Positions 1-8,401 of a DNA stretch of 64,000 bases are shown here, piece by piece. The position numbers and the translations under genes are program-made. A model generated the notes under the pieces. It made no database searches. It saw nothing but the letters and a program-made list of their open reading frames with translations, and was not told where the DNA came from. This DNA is from Emticicia sp. 21SJ11W-3. Its GTDB lineage: Bacteria; Bacteroidota; Bacteroidia; Cytophagales; Spirosomataceae. The stretch spans positions 1 to 64,000 of the forward strand of contig NZ_CP092074.1 of assembly GCF_024138715.1 (NCBI RefSeq), in the 5' to 3' direction. Each line of letters opens with the position of its first letter. The stretch's first letter is position 1.

Positions 1-1632
1 CGTCTTTTGAGAACGCAAAACCCGGCGCCATACGGCGTTTGGCATACAGCGCTATCAGCTCTTTGGCAATGTCTTTTACCTGCTTTTTGACTCTCGACTT
101 CTTGTTTTCCCACTCAGCTGAGCCTAATTTGCTCATAGTTGGCGGGGCACCTTCTTTGCCAGAGTATTTGGCTATCTTGTGCAGAGAGTGAATATTAACC
201 AGCAGAATGTCGTTATCGCGGTATATAAGTCTTACGGCTTCCTGCTCTTTGTCGCCTACCGTTACCTTCTCCAGGCCGGCAAACCGGCCAATACCGTAAT
301 CAATATGAGTTACAAAATCACCTGTTTGCAGAGACTTTAACTCCTTCATTGTCAGCGCTTTAGTTTTGCTGAACTTGTCGCGGACTTTGAAACGATGGTA
401 ACGGTCGAATATCTGATGGTCGGTATAAACGGCTACTTTGGTTTGTTCATCAATGAAACCACTGCGTAGCGAAATCTGAAGCGATTGAAATTTGGTGAAA
501 GGGTCAATTTCATCAAAAATTGAATTTAGTCTGCTAAGTTGTTTTACTGATTCTGCCGTAATAGCTGTAGTAAAATGGCGCGCCTGGTTTTCTTTGATGT
601 TGTCTGTCAGGCGTTTAAAATCTTTATTAAATGAAGGCTGATTTTTACTCTGAAAAGTTAATTTTTCGGCGTCTTTATAATAACTTTTGGTTCCAAATTC
701 AATTAATTTAAACTTCTTAAATTCGTTCTGCACTCCCCTGCGGGTTTCAAATAATGCCTCGGGTGTTTCTATTACTCGTATGCCACCGCTCTTGGCCAGA
801 ATCTGCTGAAAGTGCTGTTCTACCTGCTGAAAACACTCATCAATTACTTCAAAACAGAACGATGCGTCTTTTGTCCAAATAATACTTGTCTGACGAATAA
901 AGCTAAAGAATGATTCGCGGGTTTCCTGAATCAGTTTGTTCTGTACATCCGGTATTATGTTAATCTGGCTAACGGTTTGAACTGAAAGTTGAGACTCAGG
1001 ATTAAACAAGCGGATGCTGTCTATCTCATCGCCGAAAAGTTCAATACGGCAGGGGTACTCTGAAGCAAAAGAGAAGATATCAACTATACCCCCGCGAACC
1101 GAAAATTGCCCCGGTTCATACACAAAGTCGGCCTTTTCGAAATCATACGAAATGAGTAGCTCGGCAATAAATGTAATGTCAAGGGTATCACCGGTTTTAA
1201 GTTGTAAAGTATTGGCAATGAGCGATTTCTTATTGATTACTTTTTCTGACAGTGCCTCAGGGTAGGTAACAATCAGCAGGTTTGCCTTATCATTATTGAG
1301 TTGATTCAGAATTTCAGCTCTTTGCAGTACATTGGCATTATCTATTTCTTCATATTCATAAGGTTTTTTATATGACATCGGAAAAAGAAACACATTTTCT
1401 TCGCCCAGCAGATTCTGTAAATCATTGTAGAAATAGGCTGCATCTTCTTTATCGTTCAGAATAAAAACATTGTGCTGCGGGTTATTTTGGTAATAAACAG
1501 CTGCAAAAACGGCGTCTAAACTTCCGGAAAGCCCTTTCAGTTGCAGAACATTGTTTGACTTTATGTTTTCAATGGCAGTTTGAATGAAACTGTCTTCACT
1601 ATATATTTTCAGTAACTCTTTTACTTCCACAG
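1..1632 (-). CDS. mfd: Transcription-repair coupling factor Mfd, N-terminal part (truncated by window edge)
   Basis: Reading the minus strand gives an open frame of exactly 544 codons from a GTG at 1632 (MEVKELLKIYSEDS) to the window edge. The last part contains a typical RNA-polymerase-interacting (CarD-like) domain with the pattern YVTHIDYGIGRFAGLEKV, followed by IAKELIALYAKRRMAPGFAF, which in Mfd lies just before the helicase motor. Mfd removes stalled RNA polymerase from DNA lesions and recruits UvrA. Seen here are the UvrB-homology region and the polymerase-binding domain; the helicase and C-terminal domains lie outside the window. No ATG precedes the GTG in frame nearby, so the start is a choice. 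The frame stays open some way upstream without a recognised start. Confidence 0.93.
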
Positions 1633-1825
1633 GGCAATTTTTTGTATATAGTAAACGGACCGAATTTAATTTCCGGATCCTTAATTTCAGTACAAAATTA
1701 TAAAATAAACGCAATACTGATTTTTTGATGTATTAATACTTTCAAAAAACCTGAATTGCTGATAAAATGGGGCATAAAAATGCGCCTTTAGTTAGTATGG
1801 TTATAGTAATACGAAGTGCCTGATT

Positions 1826-2707
1826 CTATTGCGATTGAATGATATCAATCAGTTTTTTAAGTGCCTGTTGTTGAGCCTCAGTTGTATCCGGATAGGCCAT
1901 TTTAAGCTTTTGTAACTCTTTTATTACTATTGAAGCAACAATGAGCCGCATATTTTTTTTATCATCAGCCGGAACCACATACCAGGGGCATTTTTCTGTG
2001 GCTGTGGCGTTGATTAGGTCTTCGTAGGCATGTTGATACGCTTTCCAGAAACCGCGTTCTTTTACATCGGTTTCATCAAATTTCCAGTTTTTTGATGGGT
2101 CTTTTATGCGTTCAATAAGCCTTTGGGCTTGTTCTTCTTTAGAAACGTTAAGAAAAAGTTTTACTACCCGTATCCCATTTCTGTGCAGGTAGGCTTCCAT
2201 ATTTTTAATGTCTTCGTATCTGTTTTTAAAGAGTTTGTCCATGTCGTCGGTTAATTCCTCGGGCAGGCGCTGGTTGTTTTTTATTATTTCAGGGTGAACT
2301 TTGGTTATCAGTACCTCTTCATAATAAGAACGGTTAAAGACCGTAATACTGCCTCTTTCAGGCAATTGCAGGTTGGTTCGCCACAGATAATCATGCTCCA
2401 GCTCTGTTTCAGTAGGTCTTTTAAATGAATGACATTTTAAACCCTGTGGATTAACGCCTGAAAAAACAGCATTAAGGGTGCCGTCTTTCCCTGCGGCATC
2501 CATCGCCTGTAAAATCACAAGCAGACCATATCTGTTGTGGGCATACATTATACTTTGTAACTCATCCATCTGCTTATGCATTTCTGCAAGAGATTTTTCA
2601 TAATCTACTTTGTCTTCGTAAAAGTTCTTACATTTGGTTTTGGTTGCACTGATTGAAAACTTTCCGGGTTTATCAGATAGGAAATCCTGAATATCTATTT
2701 TGTTCAT
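1826..2707 (-). CDS. Polyphosphate kinase 2 family protein (PPK2)
   Basis: A protein of 293 residues with the PPK2 fold. The Walker A motif AAGKDGT is near residues 71-77, followed by the family signature FKRPTETELEHDYLWR and NRSYYEEVL. A Walker-B-like strand RVVKLFLNVS sits in the second half. PPK2 enzymes transfer phosphate between inorganic polyphosphate and nucleotides; this short single-domain form is typical of enzymes that phosphorylate AMP or ADP with polyphosphate, but which nucleotide is used cannot be read from sequence. I chose the ATG at 2707 (MNKIDIQDFL), which fits the family start. An in-frame ATG at 2731 would add eight residues. It is divergent from msrA, with 128 bases between the two starts. 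Confidence 0.9.
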   Translation of the reverse strand: MNKIDIQDFLSDKPGKFSISATKTKCKNFYEDKVDYEKSLAEMHKQMDELQSIMYAHNRYGLLVILQAMDAAGKDGTLNAVFSGVNPQGLKCHSFKRPTETELEHDYLWRTNLQLPERGSITVFNRSYYEEVLITKVHPEIIKNNQRLPEELTDDMDKLFKNRYEDIKNMEAYLHRNGIRVVKLFLNVSKEEQAQRLIERIKDPSKNWKFDETDVKERGFWKAYQHAYEDLINATATEKCPWYVVPADDKKNMRLIVASIVIKELQKLKMAYPDTTEAQQQALKKLIDIIQSQ

Positions 2708-2835
2708 AAAAAGGCAATTAAAGAAATACAATAAGGTATGCTAATATCAGAAATACATTTTCTAAATTAATAAACTGAAATGTTAAATATTTCGTTTATT
2801 AATTAAAACGTTCAATCAAGAAAAACTGTTAAATA

Positions 2836-3486
2836 ATGAGGATACTATCAATAGCAATGCTGGGAGTCATAATTGGAGTTATGGCCCTATCAGGATATAA
2901 AATCAACAAAAAAGAAAAGAAAATGAACGAAGAAGTAGTGCTTGATAAAGCCGTTGCCACCTTTGGTGCCGGATGTTTCTGGTGTGTTGAAGCCGTTTTT
3001 CAGAGGCTTGAAGGTGTTATAAAGGTTGAATCAGGGTATATGGGTGGAACCACCAAAAACCCTACCTATAAAGAGGTTTGTACAGGTACAACAGGCCATG
3101 TAGAGGTTACGCGGATTACTTACGACCCCAAGAAAATATCTTATGAAGAGTTACTTGAGGTTTTCTGGAAAACCCATGACCCAACCACACTTAACCGCCA
3201 GGGCAATGATATCGGTACGCAGTATCGCTCAGTGGTGTTTTATCATGACAATACCCAGAAAGCGCTGGCAGAAAAATACAAAACAGAGTTAAACGCTGCC
3301 GGTATTTTTAAGGCCCCTATTGTAACCGCTATTGAGCCTGAAAAGGATTTTTATGTAGCGGAAGACTACCATCAGAACTATTTCAATGAAAACGGCTCGC
3401 AGCCTTATTGCCAATTGGTGGTAAGACCAAAAGTTGAGAAGTTTGAGAAGGTTTTTAAAGATAAACTGGCCAAGAAAAAACAATAA
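2836..3486 (+). CDS. msrA: Peptide-methionine (S)-S-oxide reductase MsrA, membrane-anchored or exported form
   Basis: The catalytic motif GCFWC is at residues 46-50 (nucleophile Cys47), and the MsrA core follows (TGHVEVTRITYDP, DIGTQYRS, YHQNYF). The enzyme reduces methionine-S-sulfoxide in oxidised proteins. The first 20 or so residues are hydrophobic (ILSIAMLGVIIGVMALSG), so the product is probably a signal-anchored or exported protein. A second ATG at residue 30 would give a cytoplasmic form. The C-terminal extension is Lys-rich. A strong intrinsic terminator follows 17 bases after the stop. The gene stands alone, divergent from the PPK2 gene. Confidence 0.96.
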   Translation: MRILSIAMLGVIIGVMALSGYKINKKEKKMNEEVVLDKAVATFGAGCFWCVEAVFQRLEGVIKVESGYMGGTTKNPTYKEVCTGTTGHVEVTRITYDPKKISYEELLEVFWKTHDPTTLNRQGNDIGTQYRSVVFYHDNTQKALAEKYKTELNAAGIFKAPIVTAIEPEKDFYVAEDYHQNYFNENGSQPYCQLVVRPKVEKFEKVFKDKLAKKKQ

Positions 3487-3503
3487 GAAAACTGGATAGT
3501 GAC

Positions 3504-3541
3504 AGCGCCCTGAATCCAAGCCGATGCAGGGCGCTTTTTTG
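3504..3541 (+). terminator. Intrinsic terminator after msrA
   Basis: A perfect 9-bp stem AGCGCCCTG / CAGGGCGCT (3504-3512 and 3527-3535) with a 14-base loop, followed by a run of T. Confidence 0.9.
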
Positions 3542-3645
3542 TTGTTTAGTATAGTGTTAACAGATTTTTTGTGGTTTTATAGGTAATAAAACCACAGTAA
3601 CTTTTAAAACAGTAGAAAAAAATGGTATTTCTGTTATAAACAAAC

Positions 3646-3653
3646 TAATTTTG
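3646..3653 (+). promoter_or_regulatory. Bacteroidota-type -7 element for the aminotransferase gene
   Basis: TAATTTTG matches the Bacteroidota -7 consensus TAnnTTTG. It lies about 100 bases before the ATG at 3752. The -33 region is weak (TGGT about 20 bases upstream). Confidence 0.55.
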
Positions 3654-3751
3654 CACCCGAATTTTAGTTATAAGTACTTAGCTGTCAATCAAGAAGCTAA
3701 TTACGGTAATTGAAAGATAAAAAATTATTGTACTTTTCATTTCAAAAAATC

Positions 3752-4966
3752 ATGTCTGCATTAGTTGAAACAGCGAGTTTACTCGCTGACAGAATCAATG
3801 CGTTGGAGGAATCGGCCACGCTTGGTATGTCGAAAAAATCGCGCGAATTAGCGGCCCAGGGGCACAAAGTCATTAATTTATCTGTCGGAGAGCCAGATTT
3901 CAAAACTCCAAAACACATTTGTGAAGCTGCCAAGGCAGCTATCGATAATGGTTTCCACCACTACACACCAGTAGCTGGTATTCCTGAACTCCGCAAAGCA
4001 ATTGCAGACAAGCTCAAGCGTGAGAATAATCTGGATTGGAAACCTGAAAATATTGTAATTTCTACAGGAGCAAAACATTCATTAGCAAACGTAATACAAT
4101 GTCTGGTAAATCCGGGCGATGAGGTAGTCATATTAGCCCCCTACTGGGTTAGCTACTCTGAAATGGTAAAACTAGCCGATGGAAAGTCAGTAATTGTTGA
4201 GGGCGCCTTTGAAAACGATTTCAAAGTAACGCCTGAGCAGCTGGAAGCAGCCATTACAGACCGTACAAAAGTGGTTATGTATGCTTCTCCTAACAACCCT
4301 ACGGGGTCTGTTTATAGCGAAGCGGAGCTAAGAGCTTTAGCCAAAGTGATACAATATCATGAAAACGTATTTATTTTGGCTGATGAGATTTATGAGTACA
4401 TTAACTTTACCGACGAAGGCCATTTCAGTATCGGGTCTATTCCGGAAATTAAAGACAGAGTCATTACTGTGAATGGTTTTGCCAAGGGTTTTGCCATGAC
4501 CGGCTGGCGTTTGGGTTACATTGCAGCGGCCAAATGGATTGCTGACGGTGTTGAAAAACTACAAGGGCAGGTTACATCTGGTACCAGCTCAATTTCTCAG
4601 CGTGGTGCTGTAGTAGCATGGGAAGACATGTCGGCACCGAAAATGATGAAGGAGGCGTATCTGCGTCGTAGAGAATTGGTTATTAAGCTTTTAAGAGACA
4701 TACCGGGTCTGAAAGTAAACGTGCCTGATGGTGCATTTTACGCGTTCCCTGACGTAAGTTACTACTTTGGTAAATCTGACGGCAAGGTAACTATTAAGGA
4801 TGCCGACCAGCTTTGTATGTGGTTGCTTGAAACCGCACACGTGGCTATGGTAGGCGGTGGTTCGTTTGGCGCGCCTAAATGTTTGAGAATATCAACTGCA
4901 GCATCAGACGAAGCTCTTACAGAAGCCATGGGAAGAGTTAAGGCGGCTTTAGCTACTTTGAAATAA
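3752..4966 (+). CDS. Pyridoxal-phosphate aspartate aminotransferase (class I/II)
   Basis: A 404-residue aminotransferase of fold type I. Visible motifs are INLSVGEPDF near the N-terminus, SPNNPTGSVYS (cofactor/substrate binding), DEIYEYINF, and the Schiff-base lysine in NGFAKGFAMTGWRLGY. This pattern is typical of the bacterial Ib-type aspartate aminotransferases, which interconvert aspartate and oxaloacetate with 2-oxoglutarate. A related specificity, for example prephenate or aromatic substrates, is possible. I chose ATG 3752 (MSALVETASLL), matching the usual length. An in-frame ATG at 3710 would add 14 residues (MKDKKLLYF) not expected in the family. A terminator and a notable palindrome follow the stop. 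Confidence 0.93.
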   Translation: MSALVETASLLADRINALEESATLGMSKKSRELAAQGHKVINLSVGEPDFKTPKHICEAAKAAIDNGFHHYTPVAGIPELRKAIADKLKRENNLDWKPENIVISTGAKHSLANVIQCLVNPGDEVVILAPYWVSYSEMVKLADGKSVIVEGAFENDFKVTPEQLEAAITDRTKVVMYASPNNPTGSVYSEAELRALAKVIQYHENVFILADEIYEYINFTDEGHFSIGSIPEIKDRVITVNGFAKGFAMTGWRLGYIAAAKWIADGVEKLQGQVTSGTSSISQRGAVVAWEDMSAPKMMKEAYLRRRELVIKLLRDIPGLKVNVPDGAFYAFPDVSYYFGKSDGKVTIKDADQLCMWLLETAHVAMVGGGSFGAPKCLRISTAASDEALTEAMGRVKAALATLK

Positions 4967-4981
4967 TTGTTAATAAAGTAC

Positions 4982-5020
4982 AGGGGTTCTGGCATATCAG
5001 AGCCCCTTATTTTATTTTTC
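4982..5020 (+). terminator. Intrinsic terminator after the aminotransferase gene
   Basis: Stem AGGGGTTCTG / CAGAGCCCCT with one G-T pair (4982-4991, 4998-5007), followed by a T-rich stretch. Confidence 0.8.
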
Positions 5021-5021
5021 A

Positions 5022-5052
5022 ACTATTAAAAAGTATTATACTTTTTAATAGT
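5022..5052. repeat. Perfect 31-bp AT-rich palindrome
   Basis: Two 15-base arms, ACTATTAAAAAGTAT (5022-5036) and its exact complement (5038-5052), separated by a single T. It lies just beyond the aminotransferase terminator and about 240 bases before the next gene, in an otherwise AT-rich gap of 327 bases (4967-5293) with no other gene visible. The centre is too tight for a normal RNA loop, so a protein-binding site or a cruciform-prone site is more likely than a terminator. Confidence 0.7.
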
Positions 5053-5293
5053 GTTTTTAGTACAGTTCGGTTAAAAAAGAAAAAACAGATTGTTTTAACT
5101 GTTACTAATAATGCAATTGGAATGATGCAGAGATAAAGAAAAAATTAAGATTCAATCTTTAGTTTTTTACTTTACAGGTTATTCATAAATTTAAACCAAA
5201 ATAGATAATTGCTGCGTTAATATACTAATCTGTTTTTTAGTTTAAGAGTTGATAAAAAATAGATAAGCAATTATTTTTAAAAGAATACAGATA

Positions 5294-5734
5294 ATGGAAG
5301 TGGCTAAGTATGTATCGGTAATTCTGGCTAGTATGCTCAAGTTCTTTGGGGGCCCATTAACCGGTTGGGCGTTGAAAATTTCCTGGGTAGAAACAGCCGT
5401 CTGTTCGGTTATCGGAATGATGATTACAGTAACGCTGATAACGTTTTTTGGTAATTATATTGGTGAGGTATTTTCAAAGATTTTCCGTAGAAAAACCAAA
5501 AAAAAGGTATTTACCAGGTCTAACAGATTGGCCATAAAAGTACGGCGCAGGTTTGGTCTTATTGGTATATCCTTTCTTACTCCTATATTTTTCAGCCCTA
5601 TTTTAGGCGCCATACTGGCTATTGCTTTCAGATATCAGAAGAAAGAAATTATTCTGAATATGCTTTTAAGCGCCTGCGTATGGGGTATAATCCAGAGTTT
5701 ATTCCTTTATTATCTACGCGATATTTTTACCTGA
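5294..5734 (+). CDS. Small integral membrane protein of unknown function
   Basis: A 146-residue protein with about three hydrophobic segments: roughly residues 33-55 (WVETAVCSVIGMMITVTLIT), 87-110 (FGLIGISFLTPIFFSPILGA) and 120-140. A very basic stretch (RRKTKKK, KVRRRF) lies between the first two. The GISFLTPIFFSPILGAILAI segment is loosely reminiscent of small putative export proteins or DedA-like membrane proteins, but I would not assign a family. It begins with a clear ATG and is alone between the aminotransferase and a convergent secreted-protein gene, whose stop is 25 bases away. Confidence 0.75.
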   Translation: MEVAKYVSVILASMLKFFGGPLTGWALKISWVETAVCSVIGMMITVTLITFFGNYIGEVFSKIFRRKTKKKVFTRSNRLAIKVRRRFGLIGISFLTPIFFSPILGAILAIAFRYQKKEIILNMLLSACVWGIIQSLFLYYLRDIFT

Positions 5735-5758
5735 AAACGCTGTAAATCAGGTATTTAG

Positions 5759-8083
5759 CTATATCTTTATTACTCTGATACGCTTTATAACCATATCCGG
5801 CTTGCTGACTTCGAGCAGGTAGCTCCCTCCCATTACTCCCATTGCGCCCATATCTATGTAAGCAACTCCGTCTACGTATTGTATGTATTGTTTTGATACG
5901 GGTATCCTTTTACCCGAAGAGCTAATAAGTGTAAAGGCAAGCATATCAAAAGACTCTTCTGCCGGTAGTTTTATATTGCACACGTCCAGAAAAGGATTAG
6001 GATAAACAACCCAGTCAGGCAGTGTCTTTTTAGATGCGTCTAGAGAATATTTTACAGTAAAATGAATGCTTTTTGAAGTGATAAGGGAGTCGTTTCGATA
6101 GACTTTTGCCGTGAGAGAATACCTGCCAAGCGGGAATTTCATGCCTCTGATTTCGCCTTCACCAAACAAATTATGTGGCACCCGTTCAGAAATTCGTTCA
6201 AATTTATATGGACCGTTGAGTTCGAACTTAAAAATCACCGAATTTAGATTGCACCGGGCTAAAATATTCAATTTATCAGGCAGATTTTCAGCATACAAAA
6301 TGGTATTATTGTCAATCCATCCCCGGCTCTCAATCGGATTCTCAAAATAAGTGGCTTTTATGAGCTCAAAATTAATATTAGGCAAAGCGCAATCAAAATA
6401 AACTACAGATTCAATGCTTGCCCCCATGTTATCATAGACACGTAACTTCACAGGTGTTTTGCCGGCAGCGGTAGGCCTTCCATAAAAGCTGAATTCAAAT
6501 TGGTTGAATTTTAACCAGCCCGGGGGATTAATTAACTCAATGTAAGCAATGTATCCGTCAGGGTCAACGAAAAGATTATTGGGGATACGCAGTACAAAAG
6601 ACTCGTCGAGTACAACATTGAATGTATAAGCATTTGTATTGGCTGTAGGAATATCATTTGGCCCTTCCTGAACCGGAGGTTTGGTTGGTTCATTAGGGTT
6701 ACCAGATACAATATCTGGCAACGGGTTGTCAATTACATGTTTTTCGTTAATGATATCTTCATCATAATTGAATTTTATCTTTTTTTTGCCGTTTTCCGAG
6801 CGCTTTTTCCAATCATCTACTACTGCTTCTCGATTGTCAATAAATTGCGAGAGCCTGTAATTCATGGTATCTGCAAAAACAATTGGTGGCGTTGGCCTGT
6901 TAATCCACTTTACCCCTTCAAATACAGCGGGCAAAATTTTCTCTATATCCTTCCCGTTGTCGTAGTCGGCGCCAAGCATTATAAAATTACAACCATATTC
7001 AGCCGCCCGTGTTACGTAGTTTCTCAAAGCCTCAGGCGTGGGCAAATCAAAGTGCGCAACCTCGGTATAAAACTTCTGATTAGGCTTTAAATTACTGATA
7101 ACCAGATCTCCCTGCATGCCGTCTCCTCTAAATGCATCGGTTGAGGTTTTAATTATATCAACATTTTCTGACAAATCCTTAAATCCAAACGTACCCCTGA
7201 GCAAGGTTAAATCATCACTTATCCCGCCATACTCGCAAGCCACATTATAACCCGGGTCAACACTTTTTATGGTTCGGGTCATATAATCAATATAATTCTT
7301 TAACATTAAATGGCGGAAATAATACCAGTCTTTTCCTCGTTGCCCATTAAAAGAGTCTTTTATATTCCCCCAGTTTACATAAGGTTCAACTTCGTCGAAA
7401 GTTTTATAACTGGTTCTCCAGTAGGTATTTAGTGTTCTAATGGTTTTGTATTTAGACTTTGTCCATTCAATCCATTTAATCATTGCCCATTTGGAGTGGT
7501 CAAAAACCGCCGGATACGGCGCAGCAGGATATTGTTGATTATCATAGTTATAGCCTATTTCCTGAGTGGGGGTATTGACAACCGAAATAAATATGATATG
7601 CCCTTGTTGTTGTAATTTTTTATATCTCTCGCACACTTCCTTTACGAAACTACCGGCTTTTTCAACTGAGGGCTGGTGCGCAAAGCTAAAGTGGTTATTA
7701 TCATAATACATGGTTAGTGGCTTGCCTTTAAAATCAGTTACGGCGTCTTCCAGAGTATAAAACCCATTTATGCTTGCTATGTGCCTGCCTAAATGTATTC
7801 TGATGGCTACTTTTATCTTCAGATTATTTACAGCATGGTTTATCTGGTTATCTAATTGAGCCCAATCTGGGGTAGAGTTTGGTTTTGGATACACCCTGTC
7901 CCACCAGACTGTCAGTAATGTTGAATTACAACCAGCTCCAACCATTTTATTCATCACATTCAACCCATGATTAACATCTCTCTCAAGATTACCTAATCCG
8001 TGGCATAAATACCTTTGCGCGTCAGAGTTATAAGGAAAAACACATGCTAACCATATAATAATTGCAAATACAGATAATCTCAT
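5759..8083 (-). CDS. Secreted glycoside-hydrolase-like protein (GH42-type TIM barrel) with T9SS C-terminal sorting domain
   Basis: A 774-residue multidomain protein. Residues 1-22 form a signal peptide ending SDAQ. About residues 25-400 resemble a beta-galactosidase/GH42-like barrel: TVWWDRVYPKP, then the catalytic-candidate region VNTPTQEIGYNYD, and IRTLNTYWRTSYKTFDEV, which is the type of helix seen in GH42 enzymes. Residues about 485-570 form an Ig-like/cadherin-like domain (FVDPDGYIAYIELINPPGWL). A further beta domain follows. The last 85 or so residues (WVVYPNPFLDVCNI to KRIRVIKI) are a type A T9SS sorting domain, so the product should be exported through the porin-like T9SS and attached at the surface or released. 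The substrate is unknown and loss of activity cannot be excluded. Confidence 0.78.
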   Translation of the reverse strand: MRLSVFAIIIWLACVFPYNSDAQRYLCHGLGNLERDVNHGLNVMNKMVGAGCNSTLLTVWWDRVYPKPNSTPDWAQLDNQINHAVNNLKIKVAIRIHLGRHIASINGFYTLEDAVTDFKGKPLTMYYDNNHFSFAHQPSVEKAGSFVKEVCERYKKLQQQGHIIFISVVNTPTQEIGYNYDNQQYPAAPYPAVFDHSKWAMIKWIEWTKSKYKTIRTLNTYWRTSYKTFDEVEPYVNWGNIKDSFNGQRGKDWYYFRHLMLKNYIDYMTRTIKSVDPGYNVACEYGGISDDLTLLRGTFGFKDLSENVDIIKTSTDAFRGDGMQGDLVISNLKPNQKFYTEVAHFDLPTPEALRNYVTRAAEYGCNFIMLGADYDNGKDIEKILPAVFEGVKWINRPTPPIVFADTMNYRLSQFIDNREAVVDDWKKRSENGKKKIKFNYDEDIINEKHVIDNPLPDIVSGNPNEPTKPPVQEGPNDIPTANTNAYTFNVVLDESFVLRIPNNLFVDPDGYIAYIELINPPGWLKFNQFEFSFYGRPTAAGKTPVKLRVYDNMGASIESVVYFDCALPNINFELIKATYFENPIESRGWIDNNTILYAENLPDKLNILARCNLNSVIFKFELNGPYKFERISERVPHNLFGEGEIRGMKFPLGRYSLTAKVYRNDSLITSKSIHFTVKYSLDASKKTLPDWVVYPNPFLDVCNIKLPAEESFDMLAFTLISSSGKRIPVSKQYIQYVDGVAYIDMGAMGVMGGSYLLEVSKPDMVIKRIRVIKI

Positions 8084-8401
8084 TTCGAAATGGTTGTTAT
8101 TTATCTTGCTCGAAAAAATGAATCTTCAGACTTCTTAAAATTAATGATTCTCAGAAAAATACAATAATGGCAGGCATCAACTAAATTAATTAAAATTTAG
8201 AAATATTAAGTGAGAAAATCGAAAAAAGCGTAAGGTTATTGATTCAAATAGATACAAATCTGGTAAATAACATGGCCAAGCGAATAAATGCGATGAAGTA
8301 ATTGAAAGACCAATCGTGTTTAGTGGGGTTTTTAATGACTTTATGAAGTATAATAAACCATAATACCCCTATCGCTTATTTGGCCTGCGAATGCTAATTT
8401 A
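8084..8401. other. Intergenic region without a visible gene
   Basis: 318 AT-rich bases upstream of the T9SS protein gene and downstream of the minus-strand membrane protein. I see no ORF of note, RNA gene or strong hairpin. A minus-strand TAATTTTA near 8140 resembles a -7 element with one mismatch. Confidence 0.5.
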
